A DNA stretch of 64,000 nucleotides from NCBI RefSeq assembly GCF_003635115.1, contig NZ_RBXJ01000001.1:558001-622000 (forward strand), read 5' to 3'. The position numbers and the translations under genes were made by a program. The notes below the pieces were generated by a model. The model was given only the letters and a program-made list of their open reading frames with translations. It made no database searches and was not told the DNA's origin. How positions within the stretch are numbered: the first letter of the stretch is position 1; each line of letters opens with the position of its first letter. Positions 16,095 through 25,453 of the stretch are shown piece by piece. The stretch comes from Microbacterium sp. AG1240. Its GTDB lineage: Bacteria > Actinomycetota > Actinomycetes > Actinomycetales > Microbacteriaceae.

Positions 16095-17222
16095 GTGGGG
16101 ACAACGAAAGTGCGCAGCAGCGTGCTGCTGCGCGATGACGTGGGGAAACGCGACTGGGTCGACTTCGTGAAAGGAGCGGCGATCATCCTGATCGTCGCCT
16201 ATCACGTGGCGCTCTTCCTGACCTCGATCGGGATGGATGCTGCGGGGATCGGCCGCGCCCGATTGGTGCTCGACCTCTTTCCGATGCCCGCGTTCTTCCT
16301 CATCTCGGGCATGTTCCAGACCCGGGTGGGGAGCTGGTCGTTCGCTGATCTCTGGCGCCGACGGTTGCGTCAGTACCTCTACCTCTATGTTCTGTGGTCG
16401 ATCATCCGGTTCGTGTTCTACCTCGTCGCCCCGAACGTGCGCTCCGACGGCGCGGGCGACTCCGCCCAGGATCCGCTGGCGCTCCTGCTCATCCTCGTGT
16501 GGCCGATCAGCTCCTACTGGTTCATCTACGCGCTGTTCCTGTTCACCCTCGTCGTGTGGCTCTTCCGGAAGGCGCCGCCGGCCGTCCTGCTCATCATCTC
16601 GGGAGTGCTCAGCACCCTCTCCGCCTCCGGGGTGCTCGATACCGACAACTCCGGGTTCAACCGGATGCTCGAGTACCTCTTCTTCTTCGTCGTCGGTGCG
16701 TACGCCCACAAACGCGTATACGGCGCGGTCGAGCGGATGCGCCCCTGGAAGGCGGTGGCGGTATGCGTCGCGTTCGCGGTCACGATCGGTGCCACGTTCG
16801 TGGTCCCGGGCCTTCTGCGCGTGCCGGGCTATGAGCTCATCGCGCAGGTCCTGGTGGTGGCGGCCGGCTTCGCGCTGGCTTCGTACCTCGTACGGCTCGC
16901 GCCGCTGAAGTGGGTCAGTTATGTCGGACAGCGCACGCTTAACATCTACCTGGTGCACATCTTCATCATCTCGCTGCTCGTGGCGCTGGTGTCGCTGATC
17001 CCCGGGATCGAGAGGCCCCTTCCCGACCGAGGGCTGTCGGCCATCTTCCTCCTGACGGCCGTCGTGGTCGCCCTGTCGATCCTGCTGACCCGGTACCTGA
17101 CCCGCGTCTCGTGGTTGTTCGTCTATCCGTTCCGGCCGCGCACCGCCCGTGCCGTACCCGCCGACGAGGCGCTCGGCTCGACCCGCCCGAAGACCGACGG
17201 CGACGAGGGGATCACGAGATGA
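16095..17222 (+). CDS. Acyltransferase 3 family membrane protein (first of a pair)
   Basis: 375 aa with about ten membrane segments. It matches the Acyltransferase_3 family (PF01757), which O-acylates polysaccharide units: RDWVDFVKGAAIILIVAYHV holds the early conserved histidine, and FPMPAFFLISGMF follows. The GTG at 16095 has a GGGGGGA ribosome site 8 nt upstream; the frame is open further up but has no supported start. The C-terminal 30 residues are cytoplasmic. It follows the pyruvyl transferase by 23 nt and overlaps the second acyltransferase by 4 nt. Confidence 0.88.
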   Translation: MGTTKVRSSVLLRDDVGKRDWVDFVKGAAIILIVAYHVALFLTSIGMDAAGIGRARLVLDLFPMPAFFLISGMFQTRVGSWSFADLWRRRLRQYLYLYVLWSIIRFVFYLVAPNVRSDGAGDSAQDPLALLLILVWPISSYWFIYALFLFTLVVWLFRKAPPAVLLIISGVLSTLSASGVLDTDNSGFNRMLEYLFFFVVGAYAHKRVYGAVERMRPWKAVAVCVAFAVTIGATFVVPGLLRVPGYELIAQVLVVAAGFALASYLVRLAPLKWVSYVGQRTLNIYLVHIFIISLLVALVSLIPGIERPLPDRGLSAIFLLTAVVVALSILLTRYLTRVSWLFVYPFRPRTARAVPADEALGSTRPKTDGDEGITR

Positions 17223-18226
17223 CGACGAGCAGGCTGGGATGGGCGGACGTCGCCCGTGGCGGCGCGATGATGCTGGTCGTCCTCGCGCACACGCTGCAGC
17301 TCATGGAGGTCGGCGGGTGGGATCTGGGCTGGCTGGACACCCTGAACATCTTCCTGACGGCGATCCGGATGCCGTTGTTCTTCCTCATCTCGGGAGTGTT
17401 CGCGGCGAACGCCATCCGTCGCACCTGGGGCGGGATCTGGCGCTCGCGGCTCGCGCTTCTCATCTACATCTATTTCCTGTGGTCGCTGATCCGAGCCCTC
17501 TGGTTCACCGTCGTGCCCTGGCCCCTCGGCGACACCCACCCCTGGGTGGCGCTGGCGATCTCGCCGGTCTGGCCGACGAACGGTCTGTGGTTCCTAATCG
17601 CCCTCGTGCTGTACATCGTGATCGGCCGACTCACAGCGCGGTGGCCCCTGTGGATCCCCCTCGTGCTGTCGGGGGCGGTGTCGGTGCTCGCGGCGTACGA
17701 TCTCGTTCCGACCGGCGGCAACGGGGTATGGCGCTCGATCGGTCTGTATCTGTTCTTCTTCGTCCTGGGTGCCCGGTTGCCCGAGGTGTGGAAGATGATC
17801 GCGGCCCGGTCGACGGCCCTGCTGCTGATCCCCGCGATCGTGGTGATCCCGCTGGGTTTCTTCCTCTTCACGCGGTTGCCGGATGCTGCGGAGGGGATCG
17901 CGCGGGTGCTGCTGTCGATGGTCTGCGTTGCCGCATGTCTCGTCATCGCCGCGATGATCGCGAAGGTGCGATGGCTCGCAGCCCCGTTCTTGGCCGTCGG
18001 CACGCGCACGCTGCCGATCTACGTGACGCACGCCATCCTTCTCGCCGTGCTCGTGCCTCTCGTCCCCGTGGGAAGCGTTCCGGCGGTGGTCGTCGCTGTG
18101 GCGATGACCGCGGTGGCCATCCTCGTCGCACTCGGCCTCTTCTTCCTGCTCGGCCCCGTGGGTGGTGTCTACAACCTCCCCCAGCCGATCGCTCGTCGCC
18201 TGGCCCGTCAGGCCGACGCGACCTGA
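17219..18226 (+). CDS. Acyltransferase 3 family membrane protein (second of a pair)
   Basis: 335 aa, about ten membrane segments, the same family as its neighbour and probably a diverged duplicate: WADVARGGAMMLVVLAHTL corresponds to the early His motif, followed by IRMPLFFLISGVF and later TLPIYVTHAILL. It should acetylate or otherwise acylate polysaccharide intermediates. ATGA overlap with the upstream gene makes the pair translationally coupled. It is the last gene of the rightward block 11751-18226 and ends 15 nt from a convergent GH5 gene; no terminator hairpin is visible in between. Confidence 0.88.
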   Translation: MTTSRLGWADVARGGAMMLVVLAHTLQLMEVGGWDLGWLDTLNIFLTAIRMPLFFLISGVFAANAIRRTWGGIWRSRLALLIYIYFLWSLIRALWFTVVPWPLGDTHPWVALAISPVWPTNGLWFLIALVLYIVIGRLTARWPLWIPLVLSGAVSVLAAYDLVPTGGNGVWRSIGLYLFFFVLGARLPEVWKMIAARSTALLLIPAIVVIPLGFFLFTRLPDAAEGIARVLLSMVCVAACLVIAAMIAKVRWLAAPFLAVGTRTLPIYVTHAILLAVLVPLVPVGSVPAVVVAVAMTAVAILVALGLFFLLGPVGGVYNLPQPIARRLARQADAT

Positions 18227-18241
18227 CGGGGTGGCGCGAGC

Positions 18242-19417
18242 TCACCGCTCCGACGGGCGGGACAGATGGTTCTCGATCACCTCGGCTTGCGAGAGTGCCG
18301 TATCGATGCCGCTGACGGAGGGTATGCCCGGAACGCTTCCGACGTACGCCAGTAGCGTGCCGGCGTCGCTCGATCCCGACGCCCCGAAATAGGTCACGTC
18401 GAGGCGATAGTCGTCGGCGACGGTGTAGAACTCCTCGAACAGGGCGTTCCATCCGGCGGCCGATTCCGCGGATTGGACCCCGCCGCGCCCACCCGAGGGC
18501 CACCCCACCTCGCCGACCGCGCAGCGCACACCCCAGCGGGTGCACCAGTCGCCGAACTCGCGCAGGCGCTGGATGACCGCGCCGTTCGCGGCCCCCGCAT
18601 CGAACGGGCCGCGTTCCTCGGCGTAGAAGTGCTCGGAGTACACGACGAGACCGAGCTCGTCGGTGATCCACGGTCCGTCGGGCGCGATGGCAGCGAGCCT
18701 GCCGCGGGTGTCGCTCAGGATCCCCTCCACCCACACCGTGTGCTCATCACCGGTCGAACGGATCGCATCGACGGCCACCTGCGCGAAGTGCTTGTAGGTC
18801 TCCACGCCGACCGACCAGCGCGGTTCGTTAAAGATGTCGTAGGCGAGCACGTCGGCGTCGTCGCGGAATCGGTCGGCGATCGTCGACCAGATGGTGGTGA
18901 CGTGCTCCTCGGTGATGCCGTCGCCGCACGAGATGCTTCCCTCGACGTACTCGCCCGCACCCCAGGGGTACGTGCACCCGTTGTGCAGGTCGATGAGCGT
19001 ACGGATGCCCGCTGCCCCCGCACGGCGCACCTGCTCGGCGACCATATCGAGGTAGGCGGTGTCGACAGGCTGGGCGAGGCCGTCCTGCGCGGTCCCGCCC
19101 GCCGGGATCTCCTGCAGCCGCTGCCAGGGAACGGCGAGGCGCACGATCGACACACCTCGGCTCGCGAGGAAGTCGTAACTGGACTGCGGCTCACCCACAT
19201 CGTCCACGGATGCGCCCGCGCCCGCGAAGATCAGGCTGTAGACGTTCACTCCCCGGAGGTAGTCGTACCCCCGCAGGTAGTCGGGGTCGACAGCGGCGAG
19301 CGGTGGGCTGTGCCGGGGAACGGCGAACGCGACGGCGATGGCCAGCACGGCGACGGCGGTGCCGGCCCCGGCGAGCCAGTGTGTTCGCCCGCTCGGCGGA
19401 CGCCGACCCCGCGCCAT
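18242..19417 (-). CDS. Glycoside hydrolase family 5-like protein, membrane-anchored (paralogue A)
   Basis: 391 aa. An N-terminal membrane anchor or signal (about 13-34) is followed by a (beta/alpha)8 glycosidase domain. The putative acid/base glutamate is Glu198 in YDIFNEPR and the nucleophile Glu303 in VGEVGW, as in clan GH-A family 5 enzymes. A region with HNGCTYPWGAG and two cysteines is shared with the paralogue at 24250, to which it is similar almost end to end. It follows a pyruvyl-transferase/glycosyltransferase fusion by 6 nt. I infer an extracytoplasmic enzyme that trims or releases the polymer made by the locus; substrate unknown. Confidence 0.85.
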   Translation of the reverse strand: MARGRRPPSGRTHWLAGAGTAVAVLAIAVAFAVPRHSPPLAAVDPDYLRGYDYLRGVNVYSLIFAGAGASVDDVGEPQSSYDFLASRGVSIVRLAVPWQRLQEIPAGGTAQDGLAQPVDTAYLDMVAEQVRRAGAAGIRTLIDLHNGCTYPWGAGEYVEGSISCGDGITEEHVTTIWSTIADRFRDDADVLAYDIFNEPRWSVGVETYKHFAQVAVDAIRSTGDEHTVWVEGILSDTRGRLAAIAPDGPWITDELGLVVYSEHFYAEERGPFDAGAANGAVIQRLREFGDWCTRWGVRCAVGEVGWPSGGRGGVQSAESAAGWNALFEEFYTVADDYRLDVTYFGASGSSDAGTLLAYVGSVPGIPSVSGIDTALSQAEVIENHLSRPSER

Positions 19418-19423
19418 CGCGCT

Positions 19424-21661
19424 CTATTCCGGGGCGCCGACGGGGGCGGGAGCCACCGACGCGCCCAGGGGAGCGAGCCAGACGGACTCCACCACGGGGA
19501 AGACCGCGTGTGCGGAGTGCTCCGAGACGAACCGGGCGTGGGCGCGTTCGGCCATCGTCGTTCGGCGCCCCTCGTCGCCGATCAGCTCGGACAGCGCGTC
19601 GGCGAGGGCATCGGCGTCACCGGGCGCCACCACCACCCCGTGTCCGTCCCCGAGAACGGCGGGGATACCCCCCACCGCCGTCGAGATGACGCCCGCGCGA
19701 CGTGCCATCGCCTCGAGGATGAACATCGGCATCGCCTCGTCGCGGGAGGGGAGGACGGCGATCGAGGCGTCATCGAGGATGCTCATCAGACGCTCGTGCG
19801 ACACGCTGCCGAGGAACGTCGCCTGGGGCAGAGCCGGGTCGACGAGCTCTTCGTCGCGGACGGGGCCGGCGATGAGCAGCGTCCATTCCGGATGCGCCGG
19901 AGCGACGCGACGCCAGGCATCCTGCAGGACGTCGATGCCCTTCCGATGCGACACGACCCCCCCGAACACGATGGTGCGGCGCTTGTCGTTCGCGTCGCCG
20001 TCGGGTATCGCGTTCGGGATGAGACGCACGCGTCCTTCGCCGACCGTGCGCGCGGCGATCCGGCTCGCCTCGTCGGACAGCGTGATGACCTGGGCGCAGA
20101 CGTTCAGGACGTCGGCGACGGCTTTCGGATGGGCGGCTTCGTACTGCGCGAATTCACTACCGTGCAGGTGGGCGATGACGGGGAGCCCCAGCCGAGCCGC
20201 GTGTATAGCGAGGCGTCCTTCGCGCAGGAACGAGCCGCGCTCGGAGAGATGGACGACGACGACGGCCGCACGACGCGACCGGGCGATCGCGGTGATGCGA
20301 CGGCGGGCGGCGATGAACCGGCGGAGCGCGGTGAGATGGTCGCCCGGGTTTCCGCGCGACACGACCACGGCGACGTCGGACCGGTCGAATCTCCAGGCGA
20401 GGTAGGCGTTGATGACCTGCGTCATGCCGCCGGGGACGTCACCGGCTCGGCCGACGTGGAAGACGACCGGACGTGCGAGGCTCTCGCTGGCGCTGCGCCG
20501 CCGCACGACGTCCGCGACGGCGGGTCTGCTCTCCTCGGTCGATCGGCCGATGAGGGCGTGCAGGTCGTCACGAACGCCCCGCAGCCGCTCTCGCGCGGCG
20601 GGCAGGGCTCCCAGGATCTCGGCGCGCCGTTCGACGAGCGACTCGATGCGGGACGCCAGCTCGTCCGCTTCCAGCCCGATGGTGTTGACGGCGATGCCGT
20701 GCACCCCGATCGTGTCGAAGTGACGAGAGATCTTCGTCGAGTCGTCGAGCTGAAGGCCGACGGGCACAGCCCCCTCGGTGTAGCCGGCGATGATGACGTG
20801 CAACCGGTCGCTGGCGACGACCTGCGCCCGTCGGTAGAGCTGGCGAAGGCGCGCCTCCTGGGCCGCGTGCCCCTCGAGCGACGGCCACCCCACGACCTCG
20901 TCGGCGCCCAGGTCTTTCGCGAGCCGGCGGCTCCGTTCGTCATCCACCAACACCTGCGTCGCAATGGCGATGCGGAGGCCGAGTCGACGGGCGGATTCGC
21001 GGATGCCCTCCATCCAGGCCCGGTCGGGGTAGGGGCGGGGGGCGACCTCTTCGTCCTCACGGAGTGAGACGACGAGGAGATCGCGACCGTCGCCGGGCTC
21101 GGCGATCATCGCGCGCACGGCGTCGTCGGAGAGGCCGTCGGAGTACCCGAGATCGGGCATCGCCGGCCCGAAGCCGAGATACGAGGCGGTGTGGTCGTCG
21201 CGCCACCGGGTGTACGTGCTCAGGGCGCTGGACGGCCACATGATGGCGCGCGGGAGCGGGGCGAAATTGCGGGCGCCGGCCCCGATGCGGGCGACTCTGC
21301 CGCCTCGCACGCGCACGAGAGCCACAGCGGGGAGCATGACGATGTGTTCCTTCATGCCGACCAGCGTGAGCTGCACCTCTCCCGGTTTGTACAGGGAGTC
21401 GGCCCTCCCCGCCCAGGCCTGTCGGATGAGCGCGACGTACCACTTCGCGAACGATCGATAGACCGTATCGGCGGGCTCGATCCCGAGGCCCTCGTCGTAG
21501 CCGGGCGGAGAGTGGCCGACGTAGACGTGAAGGTTGCCCGCTTCGCGCGCCCACTCGAGGAGGGGACGGCGAAGGAGCACGTCGCCGATGTTCTCGTATT
21601 GCCCGCGTCCGATGGCGAAGATCTCTCGGCGCTCGGCGCGCGGCCCGGAGGACTCGCTCAT
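19424..21661 (-). CDS. Fusion protein: pyruvyl transferase domain + GT4 glycosyltransferase
   Basis: 745 aa with two enzymes in one chain. Residues about 12-375 are a polysaccharide pyruvyl transferase domain (AIGRGQYENIGDVLLRRPL at the N-terminus, ASDRLHVIIAGYTEGAVPVG near 283-302). Residues about 398-745 are a GT-B glycosyltransferase of family 4 (VFHVGRAGDVPGGMTQ, HLHGSEF, VFGGVVSHRKGIDVL, then the EAMPMFILEAMA donor-binding motif). A likely logic is sequential addition of a sugar and its pyruvylation. The start at 21661 lies 2 nt after the stop of the upstream gene. The gene at 29042 carries the same two domains in reverse order. Confidence 0.85.
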   Translation of the reverse strand: MSESSGPRAERREIFAIGRGQYENIGDVLLRRPLLEWAREAGNLHVYVGHSPPGYDEGLGIEPADTVYRSFAKWYVALIRQAWAGRADSLYKPGEVQLTLVGMKEHIVMLPAVALVRVRGGRVARIGAGARNFAPLPRAIMWPSSALSTYTRWRDDHTASYLGFGPAMPDLGYSDGLSDDAVRAMIAEPGDGRDLLVVSLREDEEVAPRPYPDRAWMEGIRESARRLGLRIAIATQVLVDDERSRRLAKDLGADEVVGWPSLEGHAAQEARLRQLYRRAQVVASDRLHVIIAGYTEGAVPVGLQLDDSTKISRHFDTIGVHGIAVNTIGLEADELASRIESLVERRAEILGALPAARERLRGVRDDLHALIGRSTEESRPAVADVVRRRSASESLARPVVFHVGRAGDVPGGMTQVINAYLAWRFDRSDVAVVVSRGNPGDHLTALRRFIAARRRITAIARSRRAAVVVVHLSERGSFLREGRLAIHAARLGLPVIAHLHGSEFAQYEAAHPKAVADVLNVCAQVITLSDEASRIAARTVGEGRVRLIPNAIPDGDANDKRRTIVFGGVVSHRKGIDVLQDAWRRVAPAHPEWTLLIAGPVRDEELVDPALPQATFLGSVSHERLMSILDDASIAVLPSRDEAMPMFILEAMARRAGVISTAVGGIPAVLGDGHGVVVAPGDADALADALSELIGDEGRRTTMAERAHARFVSEHSAHAVFPVVESVWLAPLGASVAPAPVGAPE

Positions 21662-21663
21662 TC

Positions 21664-22635
21664 TCACGCGACGTGCCACAGCGGGCTCGGCGAGAGATCG
21701 GTGTCGACCACGCGGCGTCGAGCGGCTTGCTCGCAGATCTCCCGGGTCAGGTCGGGCCCCTCGACCGAGATGCCCACACCCATCTCGGTCACGATGTCGG
21801 CGAGCTCGACCTGGTGGTCGTCGACGTGTTCGTTGCGTGATGCCCGTCGCACCGCGTACACGGCGAAGATCCCCGCGGTCAGCATCTCCACCATCGTTCC
21901 CACACCGGTGTGCGTGATCACGAGGTCGGCCTCGCGAGCCTGACGCGCGAACTCCTCGGGCTGGAGGAAGTCGTGCACCGTGCCCGGGAGGTCGTCCCGT
22001 GAGGTGTAACCGAGCTGCCACACGGTGTCATCGTTCGCCAGACCAGTGGCGAGGAACGCATCGATGACGGAGTCGAAGCGGTACCCCTCGATCGTGCCGA
22101 GCGCGACGAACACGCGACGGATCCGCGGGGTCTCGGCGGTCGTCTCTGCGCGGAAGTCCTCCAGGACGCTCGGATGCGACCTCCAGTGGTCGTCGGCCCA
22201 CTGCGAGTTCTGGGTGCGAAGATGCACCCCCGGTATCCGGCGCAGTATCTGACCCGTCAGCGAGGGCCCGCGCAGCCTGCTCGCACTCTCGACGTACGTG
22301 CTGGGTATGCCGTGGAACGCGGCCATCGGCAGCGCGACCGTGGCGATCGCCGCACCGGTGCTGATGGCGGCATCGAACTGCTCCCGACGCAGGATGCGCT
22401 CCAGCGCGGGCGCCGACGCGATCGTTCCCTTCAGATCGCGCGGGCCGATGTACGGCAGCACCGCCATTCGCTGACCCTCGAGCAGATGCCGGCTCTGCAA
22501 GGTGTCGAACGTGACCCAGAGACTCTCCGGATCGGAGCCGAACCTCCGGCTCAGTCGAATGAGCTCGGTCAGGTGCCCCCCGCTCGAGCACACGAACAAC
22601 ACTTTTCCCCCGGAACCCGGGATCTCTTCCCCCAC
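21664..22635 (-). CDS. Glycosyltransferase, Alg14/Alg13 (PssD/PssE)-type fusion
   Basis: 323 aa. The N-terminal half (VLFVCSSGGHLTELIRL, then ISTGAAIATVALPMAA) matches PssD/Alg14, which supplies the membrane-binding and acceptor part, and the C-terminal half (VFVALGTIEGYRFDSVI, then ADLVITHTGVGTMVEML) matches PssE/Alg13, the catalytic part. In many bacteria these are two genes; here they are one. I chose the GTG at 22635, just after GTGGGGGAAG; an upstream GTG at 22701 would add 22 residues. It probably adds the second sugar to a lipid-linked monosaccharide on the cytoplasmic side. Confidence 0.8.
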   Translation of the reverse strand: MGEEIPGSGGKVLFVCSSGGHLTELIRLSRRFGSDPESLWVTFDTLQSRHLLEGQRMAVLPYIGPRDLKGTIASAPALERILRREQFDAAISTGAAIATVALPMAAFHGIPSTYVESASRLRGPSLTGQILRRIPGVHLRTQNSQWADDHWRSHPSVLEDFRAETTAETPRIRRVFVALGTIEGYRFDSVIDAFLATGLANDDTVWQLGYTSRDDLPGTVHDFLQPEEFARQAREADLVITHTGVGTMVEMLTAGIFAVYAVRRASRNEHVDDHQVELADIVTEMGVGISVEGPDLTREICEQAARRRVVDTDLSPSPLWHVA

Positions 22636-23005
22636 GTGCTTCCCCCACTGTGCGTCGTCAATCGACGGATGCAACGGCGACCCAGCCCCTCGCCCCCACA
22701 CAGGCCAGAAGCAGATCGCGTCGCTCGCGTCCCCCTGCGGTCAAGATACGCCTCGGAACCAGTCGTACCTACTGTGTGATCAGGTCTTCACGTGGAGGTA
22801 TCCGGCGTGCAACAATCGACCCTGCACTCTCGGTGCCCGGCGAGCCGTGCCCACGGCCGTGTCCGCGCCCGGTGCGAGCGTTAACGAAGATGTAACGCGC
22901 TTTCGGAGCGGGTTCGCCTCCGCCGCCCGTATGGTGGCTGCCAGCGGGGCCTCGCCCCGGCGATCGACTCCGGATCCACTCGCCTCCAAGACAGGGCCCA
23001 CTCTC
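22636..23005. other. Divergent intergenic region, 370 bp
   Basis: This region separates a leftward glycosyltransferase gene and a rightward secreted-protein gene, so it should contain both promoters. A -10-like TATCTT is readable on the minus strand near 22745, without a clear -35 box. I see no gene, repeat or RNA in it. Confidence 0.5.
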
Positions 23006-24241
23006 ATGGCTGCATCGCACGCCGGCACCTCCATCGGCACCGACTCCGTCTCGCGGCGCGGGTTTCTGACGCTGGCGGCGGGCGGGCTCGGCGGTATCGC
23101 GCTCGCCGGAGGTTTGCTCACGGCCGCCGACGCTGCCGACACGGCGTCGCCCGCCCCGAAGCTGCCCGGTGAGTACTACCGGAAGGCCAATCAGCGCACT
23201 GTCGCCGGAACGCTCTTCGACAACATCAACGTGCGGATCAACGGCGACGTGGCGAGGATCTTCCTCCCTCAGACGGCCAAGCCGGGCAGCGGCGTGCCGG
23301 TGCCGGTCGTGTGGTTCTACCACGGCTCCGGGAGCGACCACAACGCGCTCGAGGGCGGGTTCAAGACGGCGGCGCACGCGGTCGTCGACCGCGGTTCGAT
23401 CGCCATCTGCCAGACGGCCGGTGGCACGTTGTACTCCCACCCGACGGCTGTCGCTCTCCAGATCGCCGGCTTCGACTACATGCGCGGTCTGTTCACGATC
23501 GCCACGAACGTGCTGCGCTCGACGTCGGGCGGAGGGGCGCTGGGCACCGAGACGTACGCCAGGCAGCTCATCACGAACGTCGCCGGGATGTACGTCGTCA
23601 ACGGCAGCTACGACCTCCGGGCGCACTACGAAGCCGGCGGGCGGCAGACCGAGGCCATGCAGGCGGTCTTCGGCGACCCCGCCAGCATCGATGCGGCGAA
23701 CCCGGCACGTCACGGCTCGTCGGCGTGGACCGGCAAGCGCATGCGGATCGTGGTGTCGGCCCCCGACGACAGCGACGATGTCGTGCCCCCCGCGGAGCAC
23801 GGGCTCGCTCTGCGGGCCACCGCGCTGCCGACAGCTGGCGAAGCATCGTTGCGCACGCACACCAGCGGACACAACACCCCGTCGTGGTCGGTCACCGATT
23901 TCGTCGCGACGATGAACAGCTGGGGCGTGCCCGACCAGCCGATCGTTGTCGACACCGTCGCTCCCGTCGTGAGCATCATCTCCCCGTCCGCGGGGGCGGT
24001 GCTCAGCGGAGTGGTGACGGCGCGCGTGTCGGCGACCGACAACGTCGGCGTCGTCGACGTGGGCCTCTTCGCGGGCTCCCTCCGCCTGGCCACGGCCGTG
24101 AAGTACAGCGCCTCGGAGTGGCGGGTGACCTTCGACACCGCAGGACGCGCCAACGGCACGTTCACGATCACGGCCAAGGCGGCGGATGCTGCGGGCAACA
24201 CCGCCACCTCGGCGGGCGTACGGGTGACGATCCGCAACTGA
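23006..24241 (+). CDS. Tat-exported alpha/beta-hydrolase-like protein with C-terminal Ig-like domain
   Basis: 411 aa. The N-terminus carries a twin-arginine signal (VSRRGFLTLAAGG, about 15-27), so it is folded before export. The middle resembles secreted alpha/beta-hydrolases or esterases (VVWFYHGSGSDHNALEGG with HGSGS, later a VSAPDDSDDVVPPAEH stretch and a late GHNTPS histidine). The last about 100 residues form a bacterial Ig-like domain (VDTVAPVVSIISPSAG, then SATDNVGVVDV), common on secreted carbohydrate-active proteins. It is the only rightward gene inside a long leftward polysaccharide block. Deacylation of the polymer is possible but unproved. Confidence 0.7.
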   Translation: MAASHAGTSIGTDSVSRRGFLTLAAGGLGGIALAGGLLTAADAADTASPAPKLPGEYYRKANQRTVAGTLFDNINVRINGDVARIFLPQTAKPGSGVPVPVVWFYHGSGSDHNALEGGFKTAAHAVVDRGSIAICQTAGGTLYSHPTAVALQIAGFDYMRGLFTIATNVLRSTSGGGALGTETYARQLITNVAGMYVVNGSYDLRAHYEAGGRQTEAMQAVFGDPASIDAANPARHGSSAWTGKRMRIVVSAPDDSDDVVPPAEHGLALRATALPTAGEASLRTHTSGHNTPSWSVTDFVATMNSWGVPDQPIVVDTVAPVVSIISPSAGAVLSGVVTARVSATDNVGVVDVGLFAGSLRLATAVKYSASEWRVTFDTAGRANGTFTITAKAADAAGNTATSAGVRVTIRN

Positions 24242-24249
24242 GGCGGGTT

Positions 24250-25452
24250 CTACTCCTCAGCCCTCTTCGAGAGGTGCCGTTCGATCACCTCGGCTTGCGA
24301 GCGCGCGGTGTCGATGCCGCTGCGCGCGGGGATGCCGGGTTCGCTCGGCACGTAGGCGAGGAGCATTCCGAACCGGTGGGTTCCCGACGCCGCGAAGTAG
24401 GTGACGTCGAGCTTGTACTGATCGGCGATCGTGTAGAACTCCTCGAAGAGGGCTGCCCACCCGTCGGCCGATTCGCGCGAGAACTGCTCGCCGGGCCCGC
24501 CCGCAGCCCATCCGACCTCTCCGACCGCGCAGTGCACCTCCCACCGCGTGCACCAGTCGCCGAACGTTCGCAGCCGCGTGAGGATGGTGCCCGTCTCCTC
24601 CTCCGCGATGTACTCGAGCTGCGAGTCCGCGTAGAAGTGCTCCGAGTAGATGATGCGGCCGAGCGGGTCGGTGATCCACGGGCCCCACGGGGCGATCGAG
24701 GCGAGCCGGCCGCGTTCGTCGCTGAGCATGCCTTCCACCCAGATCGAGTGGGTGTCGCCGGTGGAGCGGATCGCGTCGACGGCGACCTGCGAGTAGTACA
24801 TGTAGACGTCGACGCCCACCTGGAAGCGCGGTTCGTTGAAGATGTTGTACGCCGCGATGTTCGGATCGTCGCGGAAGCGCTCGGCGATGGTCGACCAGAT
24901 GTGGGTCACGTGGGCTTCGGTGATCCCCTGCCCGCAAAGGACGCTGCCCTCGATGGGTGCGCCGGCACCCCAGGGATACGTGCAGCCGTTGTGCAGATCG
25001 ATCACCGTGCGGATTCCCGCCGCTCCCGCGCGCGACACCTGCTCGGCCACCATCTCGAGATACTCGAGGTCGACGGGCTCGTTCAGGCCGTCGATGGCGT
25101 CGCCGCCGTCGGGTATCTCCTGCAGGCGCTGCCACGGGACGGCGAGACGAACGATCTTCACGCCACGCTCGGCGAGGAAGTCGTAGCTGGACTGGGGTTC
25201 ACCCAGAGCGGTCACCGGCACGCCTTTGCCGGTGAAGATCAAGCTGTAGACGTTCACACCCCGGAGATACTCGTACCCGGCGAGGTACTCGGCGTCATCC
25301 CCGGTCGTCAGGGCGGTGTCATCGACCGCCTCGGGAGCCGTCGGCGACGGCTCCCCTGAGGTCATCGAGGGGAGAGTGACGGACAGTGTGACGAAGAAGA
25401 AGGCAAGGGCGAGAGCGACAGCGGCGAACGCGTACCTGCGGCGGACCCGCAC
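24250..25452 (-). CDS. Glycoside hydrolase family 5-like protein, membrane-anchored (paralogue B)
   Basis: 400 aa, closely similar to the GH5 protein at 18242. It has an N-terminal anchor (FAAVALALAFFFVTLSVTL), a YLRGVNVYSLIF entry motif, the acid/base glutamate in YNIFNEPR and the nucleophile in VGEVGW. I chose the GTG at 25452, one base after the stop of the upstream glycosyltransferase gene; a longer frame starts at 25509 but would overlap that gene by 56 nt, and neither has a good ribosome site. Both GH5 genes follow glycosyltransferase genes directly, suggesting duplication within the locus. Substrate unknown. Confidence 0.85.
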   Translation of the reverse strand: MRVRRRYAFAAVALALAFFFVTLSVTLPSMTSGEPSPTAPEAVDDTALTTGDDAEYLAGYEYLRGVNVYSLIFTGKGVPVTALGEPQSSYDFLAERGVKIVRLAVPWQRLQEIPDGGDAIDGLNEPVDLEYLEMVAEQVSRAGAAGIRTVIDLHNGCTYPWGAGAPIEGSVLCGQGITEAHVTHIWSTIAERFRDDPNIAAYNIFNEPRFQVGVDVYMYYSQVAVDAIRSTGDTHSIWVEGMLSDERGRLASIAPWGPWITDPLGRIIYSEHFYADSQLEYIAEEETGTILTRLRTFGDWCTRWEVHCAVGEVGWAAGGPGEQFSRESADGWAALFEEFYTIADQYKLDVTYFAASGTHRFGMLLAYVPSEPGIPARSGIDTARSQAEVIERHLSKRAEE

Positions 25453-25453
25453 C

